DNA of 36,972 bases from Sporosarcina koreensis (GCF_001531445.1 NZ_LQYA01000123.1:58050-95021); one strand, 5' to 3'. Shown: positions 14,729-23,141, counted from the stretch's first letter. Translations and numbers: made by a program. Notes: generated by a model not told the origin, from the letters alone.

Positions 14729-16483
14729 TTGAAAGTTTTACTGCAGCTTGGCTGGTTTTTCAAACAACGGAAGAAACAATATGGACTCGGCGTCGCAGCA
14801 CTTGTGTTCGTCTCCTTATTGAATTTACTTCCTCCGAAAATCATCGGTTTGATCGTCGATGATATTACGGACGCCACATTGACAGCTTCCGAGCTGACGA
14901 AGTGGCTCATCATCTTGGCGATTGCGGGGGTACTCATGTATCTGTCACGCTATTACTGGCGTGTCATGATCTTCGGCTCCGCAGTTTTGCTGTCACGCAC
15001 GATGCGTGAGAAATTATTCAATCATTTCACAAGGATGTCACCTTCTTTTTATCAAAAGAGACGGGTCGGCGATTTGATGGCCCATGCGACAAACGACATC
15101 AACGCCGTTCAACAGACGGCGGGAATGGGAATTTTGACGCTTGTCGACTCCATTTCCACAGGCGGTTTCGTCATCTTGACGATGGCGCTGACGATCAACT
15201 GGAAATTGACAGTCATTGCACTTATTCCGTTCCCATTCATGATTTTCCTGACAAGCTATTATGGAAGATTGCTGCGCAAGCGGTTCCGCTTTGCACAAGA
15301 GGCATTCTCCAACCTGAATGATAAGACGCAGGAAAGCATTTCTGGCATTAAAGTAATCAAAACATTTGGACAGCAAAAGGAAGATATTGAAGATTTCACG
15401 GATCTATCGACGGATGTCGTCGCTAAAAATATGAGAGTGGCGAAAGTGGATGCGCTTTTCGATCCGACGATCACAGGCATCTTTGCGGTGTCTTATATTC
15501 TAGCTTTCTACTTCGGAACAAAATTCATCATCGCAGGGGATATGTCTATCGGTGATATGGTGGCGTTCAGTACATACCTGGGACTGCTTGTATGGCCAAT
15601 GCTCGCTTTCGGATTCCTATTCAATATCGTAGAACGCGGAAATGCTTCCTATAGCCGTATTACAGAACTACTATCCATTGCTCCGGATATTAAAGACGTC
15701 ACAGGGGCTATCGATCGCCGTCCGGAAGGGGATCTTCACTTCGACATCGATGAATTCAAATTCCCGGATGATCAAAGCCCGGCGCTCCGCAATGTCCATT
15801 TCACGTTGAAACGCGGAGAGACGCTCGGCATTGTCGGAAAGACCGGCTCAGGGAAAACAGCAATTTTGAAGTTATTGTTGAGAGAATTCGAAGGATATAA
15901 AGGAAGCATCGTCTATGGCGGGCATCCGATCAACCAATACAAGCAGCAGCGTTTGCGCGAGTCGATCGGTTACGTGCCGCAAGATCATTTCCTATTTTCG
16001 ACAACGATTGCAGAAAACATTGCGTTCACTAATCCGAAATTGGATCGGGAAGAAATTTATGAAGCAGCAAGGCTTGCCCATATCCATGACGACATTATGG
16101 GGTTTGCTGAAGGCTATGAGACTGTCGTTGGAGAACGTGGTGTTTCGTTATCCGGCGGCCAGAAGCAACGGGTATCCATTGCCCGTGCGCTGATCATGCA
16201 ACCTGAATTGCTCATTTTGGACGATTCGCTGTCCGCGGTCGATGCAAAAACCGAAGAAGCAATCCTCGAGTCGCTGAAACGGACACGGACAGGCGAGACG
16301 ACAGTCATCACGTCGCACCGATTAAGCGCCATCCAACATGCGCATAAAATAATCGTCATGCATGAAGGGACGATTGTCGAGGCGGGCACTCATGAAGAAT
16401 TGCTTGCACTAGACGGTAAATATAAAGAAATGTATGACTTGCAGCAATTGGAAGTGCTTGTCGAGCAAGGAGGGGAAGAGTAA
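14729..16483 (+). CDS. ABC exporter half-transporter with degenerate catalytic site (BmrC/YheI-like)
   Basis: A 584-residue fusion of a six-helix membrane domain (about 1-310) and an ATPase domain. Walker A is GKTGSGKT (370-377), the signature is LSGGQ (474-478), and Walker B is LLILDDSLSAVD. In Walker B the residue after the aspartate is D499 instead of the catalytic glutamate, the mark of the inactive-side subunit in heterodimeric exporters. It starts with TTG 14729 behind AAAGGGGGA. The next gene begins on the last base of its stop codon, so the two are coupled. By family it is the partner of the next gene in a multidrug-type exporter such as B. subtilis BmrC/BmrD. The substrate is unknown. 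Confidence 0.9.
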   Translation: MKVLLQLGWFFKQRKKQYGLGVAALVFVSLLNLLPPKIIGLIVDDITDATLTASELTKWLIILAIAGVLMYLSRYYWRVMIFGSAVLLSRTMREKLFNHFTRMSPSFYQKRRVGDLMAHATNDINAVQQTAGMGILTLVDSISTGGFVILTMALTINWKLTVIALIPFPFMIFLTSYYGRLLRKRFRFAQEAFSNLNDKTQESISGIKVIKTFGQQKEDIEDFTDLSTDVVAKNMRVAKVDALFDPTITGIFAVSYILAFYFGTKFIIAGDMSIGDMVAFSTYLGLLVWPMLAFGFLFNIVERGNASYSRITELLSIAPDIKDVTGAIDRRPEGDLHFDIDEFKFPDDQSPALRNVHFTLKRGETLGIVGKTGSGKTAILKLLLREFEGYKGSIVYGGHPINQYKQQRLRESIGYVPQDHFLFSTTIAENIAFTNPKLDREEIYEAARLAHIHDDIMGFAEGYETVVGERGVSLSGGQKQRVSIARALIMQPELLILDDSLSAVDAKTEEAILESLKRTRTGETTVITSHRLSAIQHAHKIIVMHEGTIVEAGTHEELLALDGKYKEMYDLQQLEVLVEQGGEE

Positions 16484-18270
16484 TGCAGATGGAAAAACAG
16501 CCCAAATTGACGGCGAAGGACCAATGGATCGTATTCAAGCGGTTGATGCGCTACGCAATTCCGCATAAGGTGAGCATCTCAATTGCTTTGTTCTTCCTTG
16601 TTTTGACGATAACGGGAAGCATTGTCGGCCCGCTTATCATCCAATCATTCATCGATGATTATCTGACACCGCATAACTTCCCGAAAAATGAAGTAATGAC
16701 GCTTGCGCTCGTCTATATCGGGTTGCAGATCTTCATTGTCGTTGTGTCATATTTTCAACTGCTTCGTTTTCAGGACATCGCTCTAAAGATCATTCAACAA
16801 ATGAGGATCGATGTGTTCTCGAAAGTCCAAGGGCTCGGAATGCGTTATTTTGACAGGACGCCGGCCGGGAGCATCGTGTCGCGTGTGACAAATGATACGG
16901 AATCGATCAAGGAAATGTTCGTCAGCGTCGTTGTCACGTTCCTGCAAGCGATTTTTGTCATTATCGGCGTCTATATCGCGCTGTTTTCACTTGATGTTAA
17001 ACTATCGTTTGCTTCCATGGTGCTCTTGCCGTTGTTCTTGGCGATCATCATCGTTTACCGCCGGTACAGTGCCGATTTCTATCAGGATATCCGTGAGAGA
17101 TTAAGCCAATTGAATGCCAAAATCGCCGAATCGTTATCAGGCATGGGCATGATTCAAGCATTCAGGCAAGAAGAACGGTTGGCAAGTGAGTTTGATGATA
17201 TCAACGAAGGTCATTATCGTGCCGGTATGCGGAATATCAAATTCGATAGTGTGCTGTTAGGGCCATTCATCGACTTGCTCTACGCACTCGCCATCGTTTG
17301 CGTCCTCGGGTATTTCGGATTCATGTCATTGGACAGTGCTGTCGAGGTAGGGGTCATCTATGCATTCACGACGTTGATCGGCCGTTTATTCCAACCGGTC
17401 CAGCAAGTGATGCAACGGATGTCCATCTTCCAGCAAGCGCTAGTTTCGGCGTCACGCGTATTCAAGTTGATGGATGACCCGGATATGGAGCCTGCGCAAC
17501 AGGAAACAAAGCATAAGGAAATCCAAAAAGGGACAATCGAATTCCGGAATGTAACGTTTTCCTATGACGGCAAGAACGATGTGCTGAAAAACATTTCCTT
17601 CACCGCAAATGCCGGTGAAACAGTCGCATTGGTCGGTCATACGGGAAGCGGAAAGAGCTCCATCATCAATCTCCTTATGAGGTTCTATGAATATGGTCAA
17701 GGAGAAATCCTTATTGACGGAGTCTCATTGAAAGACTTGCCAAAGGCGGAACTGCGGAAAAAGATTGGGCTAGTCCTTCAGGATCCATTCCTGTTCTATG
17801 GAGATATCGAAAGTAATATCCGTCTTCATAACGAAGGGATGTCCTCAGAAGAAGTACGTGCTGCCGCCGAATTTGTCCAAGCGAATGAATTCATTGAGAA
17901 ACTTCCGGATAAATATTCACAGAAAGTGACAGAGCGTGGGTCGACTTTCTCAAGCGGGCAGCGCCAACTTGTCGCATTCGCACGGACAATCGCGACAAAC
18001 CCGAAAATTCTCGTGCTGGATGAAGCGACTGCAAATATCGATACGGAAACGGAAGTTGCCATCCAAGCAAGCTTGGAGAAAATGCGGAAGGGACGTACGA
18101 CAATTGCCATCGCCCATCGGTTGAGCACAATTCAGGACGCGGAACTGATTCTCGTCCTCCATCAAGGCGAAATCGTCGAACGCGGAACCCACCAGCAATT
18201 GCTTGCGCAAAAAGGATTGTATTATATGATGTACCAGCTTCAAAATGGAATTATGGATGACGCGATATAA
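16483..18270 (+). CDS. ABC exporter half-transporter with canonical catalytic glutamate (BmrD/YheH-like)
   Basis: A 595-residue membrane-ATPase fusion. Walker A is GHTGSGKS (385-392), and Walker B ILVLDEATANID carries the catalytic E514. The signature reads FSSGQ (489-493) instead of LSGGQ. Together with the partner's D499, this gives one functional and one degenerate ATP site in the heterodimer: the partner's normal LSGGQ pairs with this protein's Walker A/B, and the degenerate signature pairs with the partner's altered Walker B. It overlaps the previous gene by one base (TAATG). It is shorter than B. subtilis BmrD (about 670 residues). A terminator follows. Confidence 0.9.
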   Translation: MQMEKQPKLTAKDQWIVFKRLMRYAIPHKVSISIALFFLVLTITGSIVGPLIIQSFIDDYLTPHNFPKNEVMTLALVYIGLQIFIVVVSYFQLLRFQDIALKIIQQMRIDVFSKVQGLGMRYFDRTPAGSIVSRVTNDTESIKEMFVSVVVTFLQAIFVIIGVYIALFSLDVKLSFASMVLLPLFLAIIIVYRRYSADFYQDIRERLSQLNAKIAESLSGMGMIQAFRQEERLASEFDDINEGHYRAGMRNIKFDSVLLGPFIDLLYALAIVCVLGYFGFMSLDSAVEVGVIYAFTTLIGRLFQPVQQVMQRMSIFQQALVSASRVFKLMDDPDMEPAQQETKHKEIQKGTIEFRNVTFSYDGKNDVLKNISFTANAGETVALVGHTGSGKSSIINLLMRFYEYGQGEILIDGVSLKDLPKAELRKKIGLVLQDPFLFYGDIESNIRLHNEGMSSEEVRAAAEFVQANEFIEKLPDKYSQKVTERGSTFSSGQRQLVAFARTIATNPKILVLDEATANIDTETEVAIQASLEKMRKGRTTIAIAHRLSTIQDAELILVLHQGEIVERGTHQQLLAQKGLYYMMYQLQNGIMDDAI

Positions 18271-18281
18271 GTGATAGACGG

Positions 18282-18329
18282 ACCGGCTTGCATGCATTGA
18301 TCACACAATGCGAAGCAAGCTGGTTTTTA
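18282..18329 (+). terminator. Terminator of the ABC exporter operon
   Basis: ACCGGCTTGC (18282-18291) pairs with GCAAGCTGGT (18315-18324, one G-U pair). An inner GCATTG/CAATGC stem and a T-run complete it. Confidence 0.85.
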
Positions 18330-18356
18330 TTGGCCACAAATGATAAATTAAAAACT

Positions 18357-18411
18357 TATCGGTCATTTCCCAGCAGATATCGATCAAACCAGAGAAGATA
18401 TCGGTCATTTC
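18357..18411. repeat. Direct repeat TATCGGTCATTTC
   Basis: TATCGGTCATTTC occurs at 18357-18369 and again at 18399-18411, 42 bp apart (about four helical turns). A related GATATCGATC lies between them. They are upstream of ccdA. They could be regulator half-sites or a short intergenic repeat. Confidence 0.5.
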
Positions 18412-18524
18412 GGGACCTTCGACTCATCTGATTTTGCTTGTCATAAACATTTCACAGTTCAAATCAGCGAATTTTCCCTTCAGATTTGATACGATGGGGT
18501 GAGAAAAATGAAGGGGAGAGAATG

Positions 18525-19235
18525 ATGGCTACTGATTTAAATATATTTTTAGCATTTGGCGCAGGGTTTCTCAGTTTCATATCGCCTTGCGTCCTGCCAT
18601 TGTATCCGGCATTCATATCTTATATCACCGGTATGTCGATCGAAGAATTGAAAACGGATTCGAAACGGATGAACCGGAATGGTATGCTCCATACGCTTTT
18701 CTTTTTACTCGGTTTTTCGGTTGTATTCGTCTTTTTAGGATTTAGTACATCATTTGTCGGCAATTTCTTCATACAATACAAAGATCTGCTCAGACAAATT
18801 GGTGCGATTTTCATCGTATTGTTCGGGCTTATGGTCATCGGGTTGTTTACACCGAAGTTTTTAATGCAAGAGCATCGGCTGCAATTCAAAAATCGTCCTG
18901 CCGGTTATTTAGGGACAGCTTTGATCGGGCTTGCATTTTCTGCAGGATGGCAACCGTGCATGGGACCGATCATCGGGGCAATCATCGGACTGGCGGCAGC
19001 GAATCCTAGTTCCAGTATGTTATACATGATGATGTATGTACTCGGTTTCGCGATTCCGTTTTTCGTTTTATCGTTTTTCATTACACGGCTTGGCTGGATT
19101 CGCAGAAACAGCAATCTAATCATGAAAATCGGCGGTTATATCATGATCGCCTTTGGACTGTTGCTGTTCTTTGACGGTATTGTTTTCCTAACAAGCTTAC
19201 TAAGCCCGATATTCGGAGATTTCCAAGGGTTTTAA
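18525..19235 (+). CDS. ccdA: Cytochrome c biogenesis/thiol transporter CcdA
   Basis: A 236-residue, six-helix membrane protein of the DsbD-gamma/CcdA family, which carries reducing equivalents across the membrane to extracytoplasmic thioredoxin-like proteins. The two redox cysteines are C22 in FISPCVLPLYP and C145 in GWQPCMGPI, each in the expected helix. ATG 18525 (or 18522) is used because AGGGGAG lies just upstream. The next two genes encode a CxxC protein and a CcdC homologue, so the local unit handles thiol reduction for cytochrome c maturation, as in the B. subtilis ccdA region. Confidence 0.95.
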   Translation: MATDLNIFLAFGAGFLSFISPCVLPLYPAFISYITGMSIEELKTDSKRMNRNGMLHTLFFLLGFSVVFVFLGFSTSFVGNFFIQYKDLLRQIGAIFIVLFGLMVIGLFTPKFLMQEHRLQFKNRPAGYLGTALIGLAFSAGWQPCMGPIIGAIIGLAAANPSSSMLYMMMYVLGFAIPFFVLSFFITRLGWIRRNSNLIMKIGGYIMIAFGLLLFFDGIVFLTSLLSPIFGDFQGF

Positions 19236-19252
19236 TGTTTTAATGAACAACC

Positions 19253-19279
19253 GAGCCTCCGAGCATTTCGCTTGGAGGC
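19253..19279 (+). terminator. Hairpin between ccdA and the thioredoxin-like gene
   Basis: GCCTCC and GGAGGC enclose an AGC/GCT inner stem. The T-run after it is poor, so it may be a weak terminator or a processing hairpin. Confidence 0.45.
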
Positions 19280-19310
19280 GTCATTGATTTTGGAAGTGGA
19301 GGTGCTGCCG

Positions 19311-19640
19311 ATGAAAGAGATTGGATCTTTTGAACAATGGCTGGATATCACGGCGAGTGAGCCGCAGCTATTATTGTTTGTGAAAACGGATCATTGCTCC
19401 GTCTGCGAAGGGCTTTATCCGCAAGTGGCTGGACTTGAAGAAGAATATCCATTTCCGTTTTATAAAGTGAATGCGGCACAAGTCCCTCAGATGGCGGGAC
19501 AGCTCGCCTTATTCACAGCCCCGGTCGTTCTTCTGTTTCAAGAAGGGAAGGAAACTGCCAGGTTTGCCAGGTTCGTTCCGATGGAGCAGCTGAAACATCG
19601 GATGGATGAGTTGGTGGAGTGGGGGAAGGGTCATGCTTAA
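19311..19640 (+). CDS. Thioredoxin-like protein with CSVC motif
   Basis: A 109-residue thioredoxin-fold protein. FVKTDHCSVCEGLYP gives the active-site pair C29-x-x-C32, and the cis-proline region is FTAPVVLLF. There is no signal peptide, so it is expected in the cytoplasm. ATG 19311 is chosen because GGAGG (19298-19302) stands 8 bases upstream. It occupies the place held by yneI in the B. subtilis ccdA-yneI-ccdC order, and it overlaps ccdC by 8 bases. It may supply electrons to CcdA on the cytoplasmic side, which is inference from context. Confidence 0.85.
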   Translation: MKEIGSFEQWLDITASEPQLLLFVKTDHCSVCEGLYPQVAGLEEEYPFPFYKVNAAQVPQMAGQLALFTAPVVLLFQEGKETARFARFVPMEQLKHRMDELVEWGKGHA

Positions 19641-20157
19641 ACTTCAGGAGATTATTGATTTCATTTTCGATGAAATTCCGTCTGTCTACTTGATTGTAGG
19701 CTCAACACTATTGTTCCTATTCATGGGAACGCTAGCGTTCATCGTGCGGACAAAAGCGGCGAAAAAACCGATTTCACCGAAAAGAATCATTTTGCCGCCA
19801 CTGTTCATGTCGACAGGGGCGCTTATGTTTTTATTTGAAGAATTCAGGGTGCCATGGACACAAGTTTTTGAATCGCTCTTTGTCGGAATGCTATTTTCAA
19901 TTGTGTTAATCAAAACGACAAATTTTGAAGAAAAGGATGACAAGTTATATGTCAAAAAATCCAGAGCTTTCTTATTCATCCTATTCGGCCTGCTCATTGT
20001 ACGTTTTGTCGCGAAATTGATATTAAGCAGCTCCATCGATGTCGGTGAGCTCGGCGGCATGTTCTGGATATTGGCATTCGGCATGATTGTCCCATGGCGC
20101 ATCGGAATGCTTGTAAAATATTATAAACTGGAAAATACCATTGAAAAAACCTCCTAA
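19633..20157 (+). CDS. ccdC: CcdC family membrane protein
   Basis: A 174-residue protein with about four or five hydrophobic helices, including VYLIVGSTLLFLFMGTLAFI and AFLFILFGLLIVRFVAKLI. Conserved blocks such as SPKRIILPPLFMSTGALMFLF and GGMFWILAFGMIVPWRIGML match the CcdC (YneJ) family found with ccdA. ATG 19633 overlaps the preceding gene by 8 bases. In B. subtilis ccdC lies in the same cluster but is not essential for cytochrome c synthesis, so its exact role is open. Confidence 0.88.
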   Translation: MLKLQEIIDFIFDEIPSVYLIVGSTLLFLFMGTLAFIVRTKAAKKPISPKRIILPPLFMSTGALMFLFEEFRVPWTQVFESLFVGMLFSIVLIKTTNFEEKDDKLYVKKSRAFLFILFGLLIVRFVAKLILSSSIDVGELGGMFWILAFGMIVPWRIGMLVKYYKLENTIEKTS

Positions 20158-20175
20158 TTTAATAGGAGGTTTTTT
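20144..20175 (+). terminator. Terminator overlapping the ccdC stop codon
   Basis: AAAAAACCTCCTA (20144-20156) and TAGGAGGTTTTTT (20163-20175) form a perfect stem; the stop codon lies within it. The A/T symmetry lets it work on both strands, although the minus-strand gene downstream points away from ccdC. Confidence 0.93.
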
Positions 20176-20210
20176 CAGTCACGTCTAGACTCCGGTCACC
20201 TCCACTTTTG

Positions 20211-20636
20211 TTAATCAAACAAATGCTCGTAAGGTGTGATATCGATTTCCATGGAGTCTAATTTTCTGCGTAGAAATTTATGGTCGCGTTTTGGAGTGGC
20301 GACGATGTAACCGCGGATAATATGATCAAAGCCTATTGTTTTTGCACGGTCTTCCAACGCGATTTGGCCGATTTTAGCGCCGATTTTCTGTTTCGCTACA
20401 TCGCGGAATAATTCCGGAACGGGGCTGACGAGTTCATTCAATAAAACTTTTGCTTCCTCATTCCAGAGATGAATGGATTCATTCACATAATGTTCTTCCC
20501 AGTCAAGCGTCGATTTACCGTCTGCCTTCGGAAACACTTTAAGGAATTTGCGGAACATGAAAAAGCCGCCGATTCCGAAAAGACCGATCAGGACGACACA
20601 CCAAAAAATGATGAACCACATAAAAAAATCTTGCAA
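20211..20636 (-). CDS. yneK: DUF2621 protein (YneK-like)
   Basis: A 141-residue protein with one N-terminal membrane helix (about 5-28), followed by a soluble cytoplasmic or surface domain: STLDWEEHYVNESIHLWNEEAKVLLNELVSPVPELFRDVAK...KRDHKFLRRKLDSMEIDITPYEHLF. This matches DUF2621, represented by B. subtilis YneK, which also follows ccdC. Function is unknown. It is convergent with ccdC across the terminator. Confidence 0.82.
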   Translation of the reverse strand: MQDFFMWFIIFWCVVLIGLFGIGGFFMFRKFLKVFPKADGKSTLDWEEHYVNESIHLWNEEAKVLLNELVSPVPELFRDVAKQKIGAKIGQIALEDRAKTIGFDHIIRGYIVATPKRDHKFLRRKLDSMEIDITPYEHLFD

Positions 20637-20756
20637 CTGTCTTCACCTCTTCCATTCTATTTCCCATTATAAGAGCATTTGCAAAAAAATACACGGACAA
20701 AGTATCCTTTCTTCCTTTCCGGGTCTATATAACGTATGAAAGGAGGGAGAAAGCAA

Positions 20757-20975
20757 ATGGCGACAATCGAATTCAGGCATGCAGTCGGAAAAGTGTATTT
20801 CGACGGCGGGATGACAGAAGATGGGAAAATGATCCGCAAATCAAAAACCTATCGCAATGTGACAGAAGGAGCAACTGCAGAAAATCTGTATGAAGCTCTT
20901 TCACAATTGGCACAGCTGTCCGAGTATCCGTTCATCGGAGCGGAGAAAGTGGAAACAGCAGACATTATGAACTAA
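20757..20975 (+). CDS. DUF1659 protein
   Basis: A 72-residue protein. ATIEFRHAVGKVYFDGGMTEDGKMIRKSKTYRNV is the typical DUF1659 beginning, and the helical ENLYEALSQLAQLSEYPF tail agrees with it. ATG 20757 lies about 8 bases after AAGGAGGGAG. It is followed 20 bases later by a DUF2922 gene and later by a YvrJ gene, the usual trio in Bacillales. No biochemical function is established. Confidence 0.88.
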   Translation: MATIEFRHAVGKVYFDGGMTEDGKMIRKSKTYRNVTEGATAENLYEALSQLAQLSEYPFIGAEKVETADIMN

Positions 20976-20995
20976 TGGAAAAGGGGGAATGAGAA

Positions 20996-21214
20996 ATGGC
21001 GAAAACATTACAATTGAACTTCACGACAGCAGAAGGTAAGCAGACATCGCTTAGCGTGGATGAACCGAAAGAAGGGCTGACACCTTCGGAGGTGGAGGCT
21101 GCAATGCAACAAATCATCGCTTCAGGTATATTTGAGGTGGATGGTTCTCCTCTCGAAACGGCGAAAGGCGCACGTATTGTGGAACGGACGGTAACCGAAC
21201 TTGTAAAAGCATAA
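20996..21214 (+). CDS. DUF2922 protein
   Basis: A 72-residue protein. KTLQLNFTTAEGKQTSLSVDEPKEGLTPSEVEAAMQQIIASGIFEVDG is characteristic of DUF2922. It is co-directional with DUF1659 at a 20-base gap, with AAGGGGGAATGAGAA before the ATG. A terminator follows directly, so the pair forms a small operon. The role is unknown. Confidence 0.88.
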   Translation: MAKTLQLNFTTAEGKQTSLSVDEPKEGLTPSEVEAAMQQIIASGIFEVDGSPLETAKGARIVERTVTELVKA

Positions 21215-21223
21215 CCTGTAGTT

Positions 21224-21252
21224 GGCTCCCAGCTCCGCACTGGGGGCCTTTT
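21224..21252 (+). terminator. Terminator after DUF2922
   Basis: GGCTCCCAG (21224-21232) pairs with CTGGGGGCC (21240-21248, one G-U pair), followed by TTTT. Confidence 0.82.
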
Positions 21253-21255
21253 CAA

Positions 21256-21420
21256 ATTCGGTAATCCAGCTACGGGCGCCCTACTAATGCCTTAATTTCT
21301 GCAAAAACCGCAGAAATACGGCCAATCGAACCCTTCGCCGTTCGATTGGCTCGGGGTCATAAGTCGTTGCCGCAGGATGCGGCGGACTTAGACTGCGAAC
21401 CTCTGCTAGGCAGACGCCCT
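21256..21420. repeat. GC-rich intergenic repeat, family 2, copy A
   Basis: This structured stretch contains CCAATCGAAC...GTTCGATTGG (about 21322-21349) and TGGCTCGGGGTCATAAGTC (21347-21365). It begins and ends with GGGCGCCC- and GACGCCC-like words. The 19-base core recurs exactly at 23042-23060. It separates the DUF2922 and YvrJ genes, so it appears to have inserted into their cluster. Confidence 0.65.
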
Positions 21421-21449
21421 TCACTTTATAAGAGAGGAGAGGTTTCATT

Positions 21450-21578
21450 ATGGAACAATGGCTAGAGCTCATACAGCAGATCGGATTTCCAATCTTTGTT
21501 TCTTTTTACCTGCTGCACCGTCTTGAAACGAAACTGGAAGCGATCCACAATGCGCTTGTTTCATTAAATGTGAAATGA
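21450..21578 (+). CDS. YvrJ family small protein
   Basis: A 42-residue protein, MEQWLELIQQIGFPIFVSFYLLHRLETKLEAIHNALVSLNVK when read in order. It has one membrane helix with the Gly-Phe-Pro motif, followed by an amphipathic helix typical of YvrJ proteins. AGAGGAGAGG precedes the ATG. It completes the DUF1659/DUF2922/YvrJ set. Its small size and single helix resemble phage BhlA/holin-like proteins, but no such function is shown. Confidence 0.85.
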   Translation: MEQWLELIQQIGFPIFVSFYLLHRLETKLEAIHNALVSLNVK

Positions 21579-21687
21579 ACTTCACTGAAACGTCAATGAT
21601 TGGACAAGAACGATGGAGCTGTGCGGTTGTTTGATATGGATGCATCCACTATGATAAAGTAAGTATGGAAAGTGGAGGAGTCTGCAT

Positions 21688-22287
21688 ATGCGTAAAAAAA
21701 TTTTTCTATCATCGATCATGTTACTCATGTTATTATTGAGTGCGTGTTCAATGGGCGGATTCAAAGCGGATCATAAGTATAAGATCGACCCGTTCGAATT
21801 CACGAATCAGCATAACGAGAAAGTCTCTCTCGACGAATTGAAGGGGACTGTCTGGATTGCCCAGTTCGTCTTTACGAACTGTGAAACTGTCTGTCTGCCG
21901 ATGATGGCAAATATGACAGACTTGCAGAAAATGCTGCAGGACGAAGGTGTCGAAGATTATAAAATCGTATCCTTCAGCGTAGATCCTAAAAATGACACGC
22001 CTGAGGCTTTGCAAGAGTACTTGGATGCATTCGACCCTGTCGATCAAAGCAAATGGGAAATGTTGACCGGATATAGCCAAGAAACGATTGAAAACTTGGC
22101 GATCGGATCTTTCAAGACATTCGTCAGCAAAACGCAAGGCGTAGACCAAGTCACCCACGGTACTGCATTCAGCTTGATCAATAAAGACGGAGTGTCAGTA
22201 AAGACGTATAGTGGTGCGGAAGAAGTTCCTTATGAGGAAATTGTGAAAGATATGAAAGCGCTCATCAAAGAAGAGCCTAAATCGTAA
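21688..22287 (+). CDS. SCO1/SenC family copper chaperone lipoprotein
   Basis: A 199-residue lipoprotein. The signal peptide ends in the lipobox LLSAC with C20 as the modified cysteine. The thioredoxin-like domain carries the copper ligands C65 and C69 in TNCETVCLP (CxxxC) and H157 in VTHGTAFSL. SCO proteins deliver copper to the CuA centre of cytochrome c oxidase on the outer face of the membrane. GGAGGAG lies upstream of ATG 21688. Its closeness to the CcdA cluster fits a respiratory role. B. subtilis YpmQ is the family example. Confidence 0.93.
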   Translation: MRKKIFLSSIMLLMLLLSACSMGGFKADHKYKIDPFEFTNQHNEKVSLDELKGTVWIAQFVFTNCETVCLPMMANMTDLQKMLQDEGVEDYKIVSFSVDPKNDTPEALQEYLDAFDPVDQSKWEMLTGYSQETIENLAIGSFKTFVSKTQGVDQVTHGTAFSLINKDGVSVKTYSGAEEVPYEEIVKDMKALIKEEPKS

Positions 22288-22314
22288 CGACTTTAAACGG
22301 AAAAGGGTGGTGCA

Positions 22315-22974
22315 GTGAAAAAAAAGAAAAAGGGGTTATCCATCAAAACGAAAATTCTCATGATCGTTTTGCTCATCCCTGTTGCTGTAACCACCTTCAC
22401 CTTATCAGCCATCATTTGGGCAGGCATCCAAAATCCCGAGCTTATTAAAAAATCTGCAAGCACTTTACTGGAGTTCCAAGATCGGCATACAGCTTTGGCT
22501 ATTCCAGAGGAGTATATTCCGATCTATAAGGCGGCTGCAGAGGAGTATGGGATTCCTTGGACGCTTCTTGCCGCCCATCATCGGATTGAAACCCGGTTTT
22601 CAACCATGGATCCTTTATTATCTCCAGCAGGTGCTGAAGGGCATATGCAGTTCATGCCCTGTACATTTGTAGGCTGGGGATATCCAGGCTGTGAAGGGCT
22701 TGGAAAAGGGAATATACCAGAAAAGGACAAGACCGATCCTGCTGTTATTCAAAAGTATGGCGGGTACGGGGTAGATGCAAACGGGGACGGAATTGCCGAT
22801 CCATTTGATATTGAAGATGCGATATTCAGCGCAGCACATTATTTGTCCAAAAGCGGAGCAGCCGACGGAGAGATTGAAAAGGCGGTCTTCCATTACAATC
22901 ATAGTGATAAATACGTTGAAGACGTATTATGGTTCTTCAATGAATTTGAAACCCAAAGGCTTGAAAGCGAATAA
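22315..22974 (+). CDS. Lytic transglycosylase-type cell wall enzyme
   Basis: A 219-residue protein with an N-terminal membrane anchor (about 12-36) and a lysozyme-like domain. PWTLLAAHHRIETRFS places the likely catalytic glutamate at E92; SPAGAEGHMQFMPCTFVGWGYPGC and GVDANGDGIADPFDIEDAIFSAAHYL are typical of the small lytic transglycosylases of Bacillales. It should cleave glycan strands of peptidoglycan at the cell surface. The start is GTG 22315 after AAAAGGGTGG, 27 bases after the SCO gene, so the two may be co-transcribed. A terminator follows. Confidence 0.88.
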   Translation: MKKKKKGLSIKTKILMIVLLIPVAVTTFTLSAIIWAGIQNPELIKKSASTLLEFQDRHTALAIPEEYIPIYKAAAEEYGIPWTLLAAHHRIETRFSTMDPLLSPAGAEGHMQFMPCTFVGWGYPGCEGLGKGNIPEKDKTDPAVIQKYGGYGVDANGDGIADPFDIEDAIFSAAHYLSKSGAADGEIEKAVFHYNHSDKYVEDVLWFFNEFETQRLESE

Positions 22975-22980
22975 AAAGAA

Positions 22981-23012
22981 CGTCAAGAGATTTTCTCTTG
23001 ACGCTCTTTTTT
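22981..23012 (+). terminator. Terminator after the transglycosylase gene
   Basis: CGTCAAGAG (22981-22989) and CTCTTGACG (22995-23003) form a perfect stem with a T-rich tail. Confidence 0.93.
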
Positions 23013-23023
23013 TACAATCATGT

Positions 23024-23136
23024 CCAGACTCCGGGCGCTAGTGGCTCGGGGTCATAAGTCAAAGCCGCTTTGTGGCAAAAAGCGCCACGCCGCATCTTTA
23101 TCTTATGCCTGTCGCCCCTTAGCGAGCGCCCTACGC
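23024..23136. repeat. GC-rich intergenic repeat, family 2, copy B
   Basis: This starts GTCCAGACTCCGGGCGC and contains TGGCTCGGGGTCATAAGTC at 23042-23060, identical to copy A, followed by an AAGCCGCTTT/AAAGCGCC hairpin region and a GAGCGCCC end. A truncated relative of its beginning (GTCTAGACTCCGG) is at 20183-20195. Confidence 0.65.
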
Positions 23137-23141
23137 TTTTC

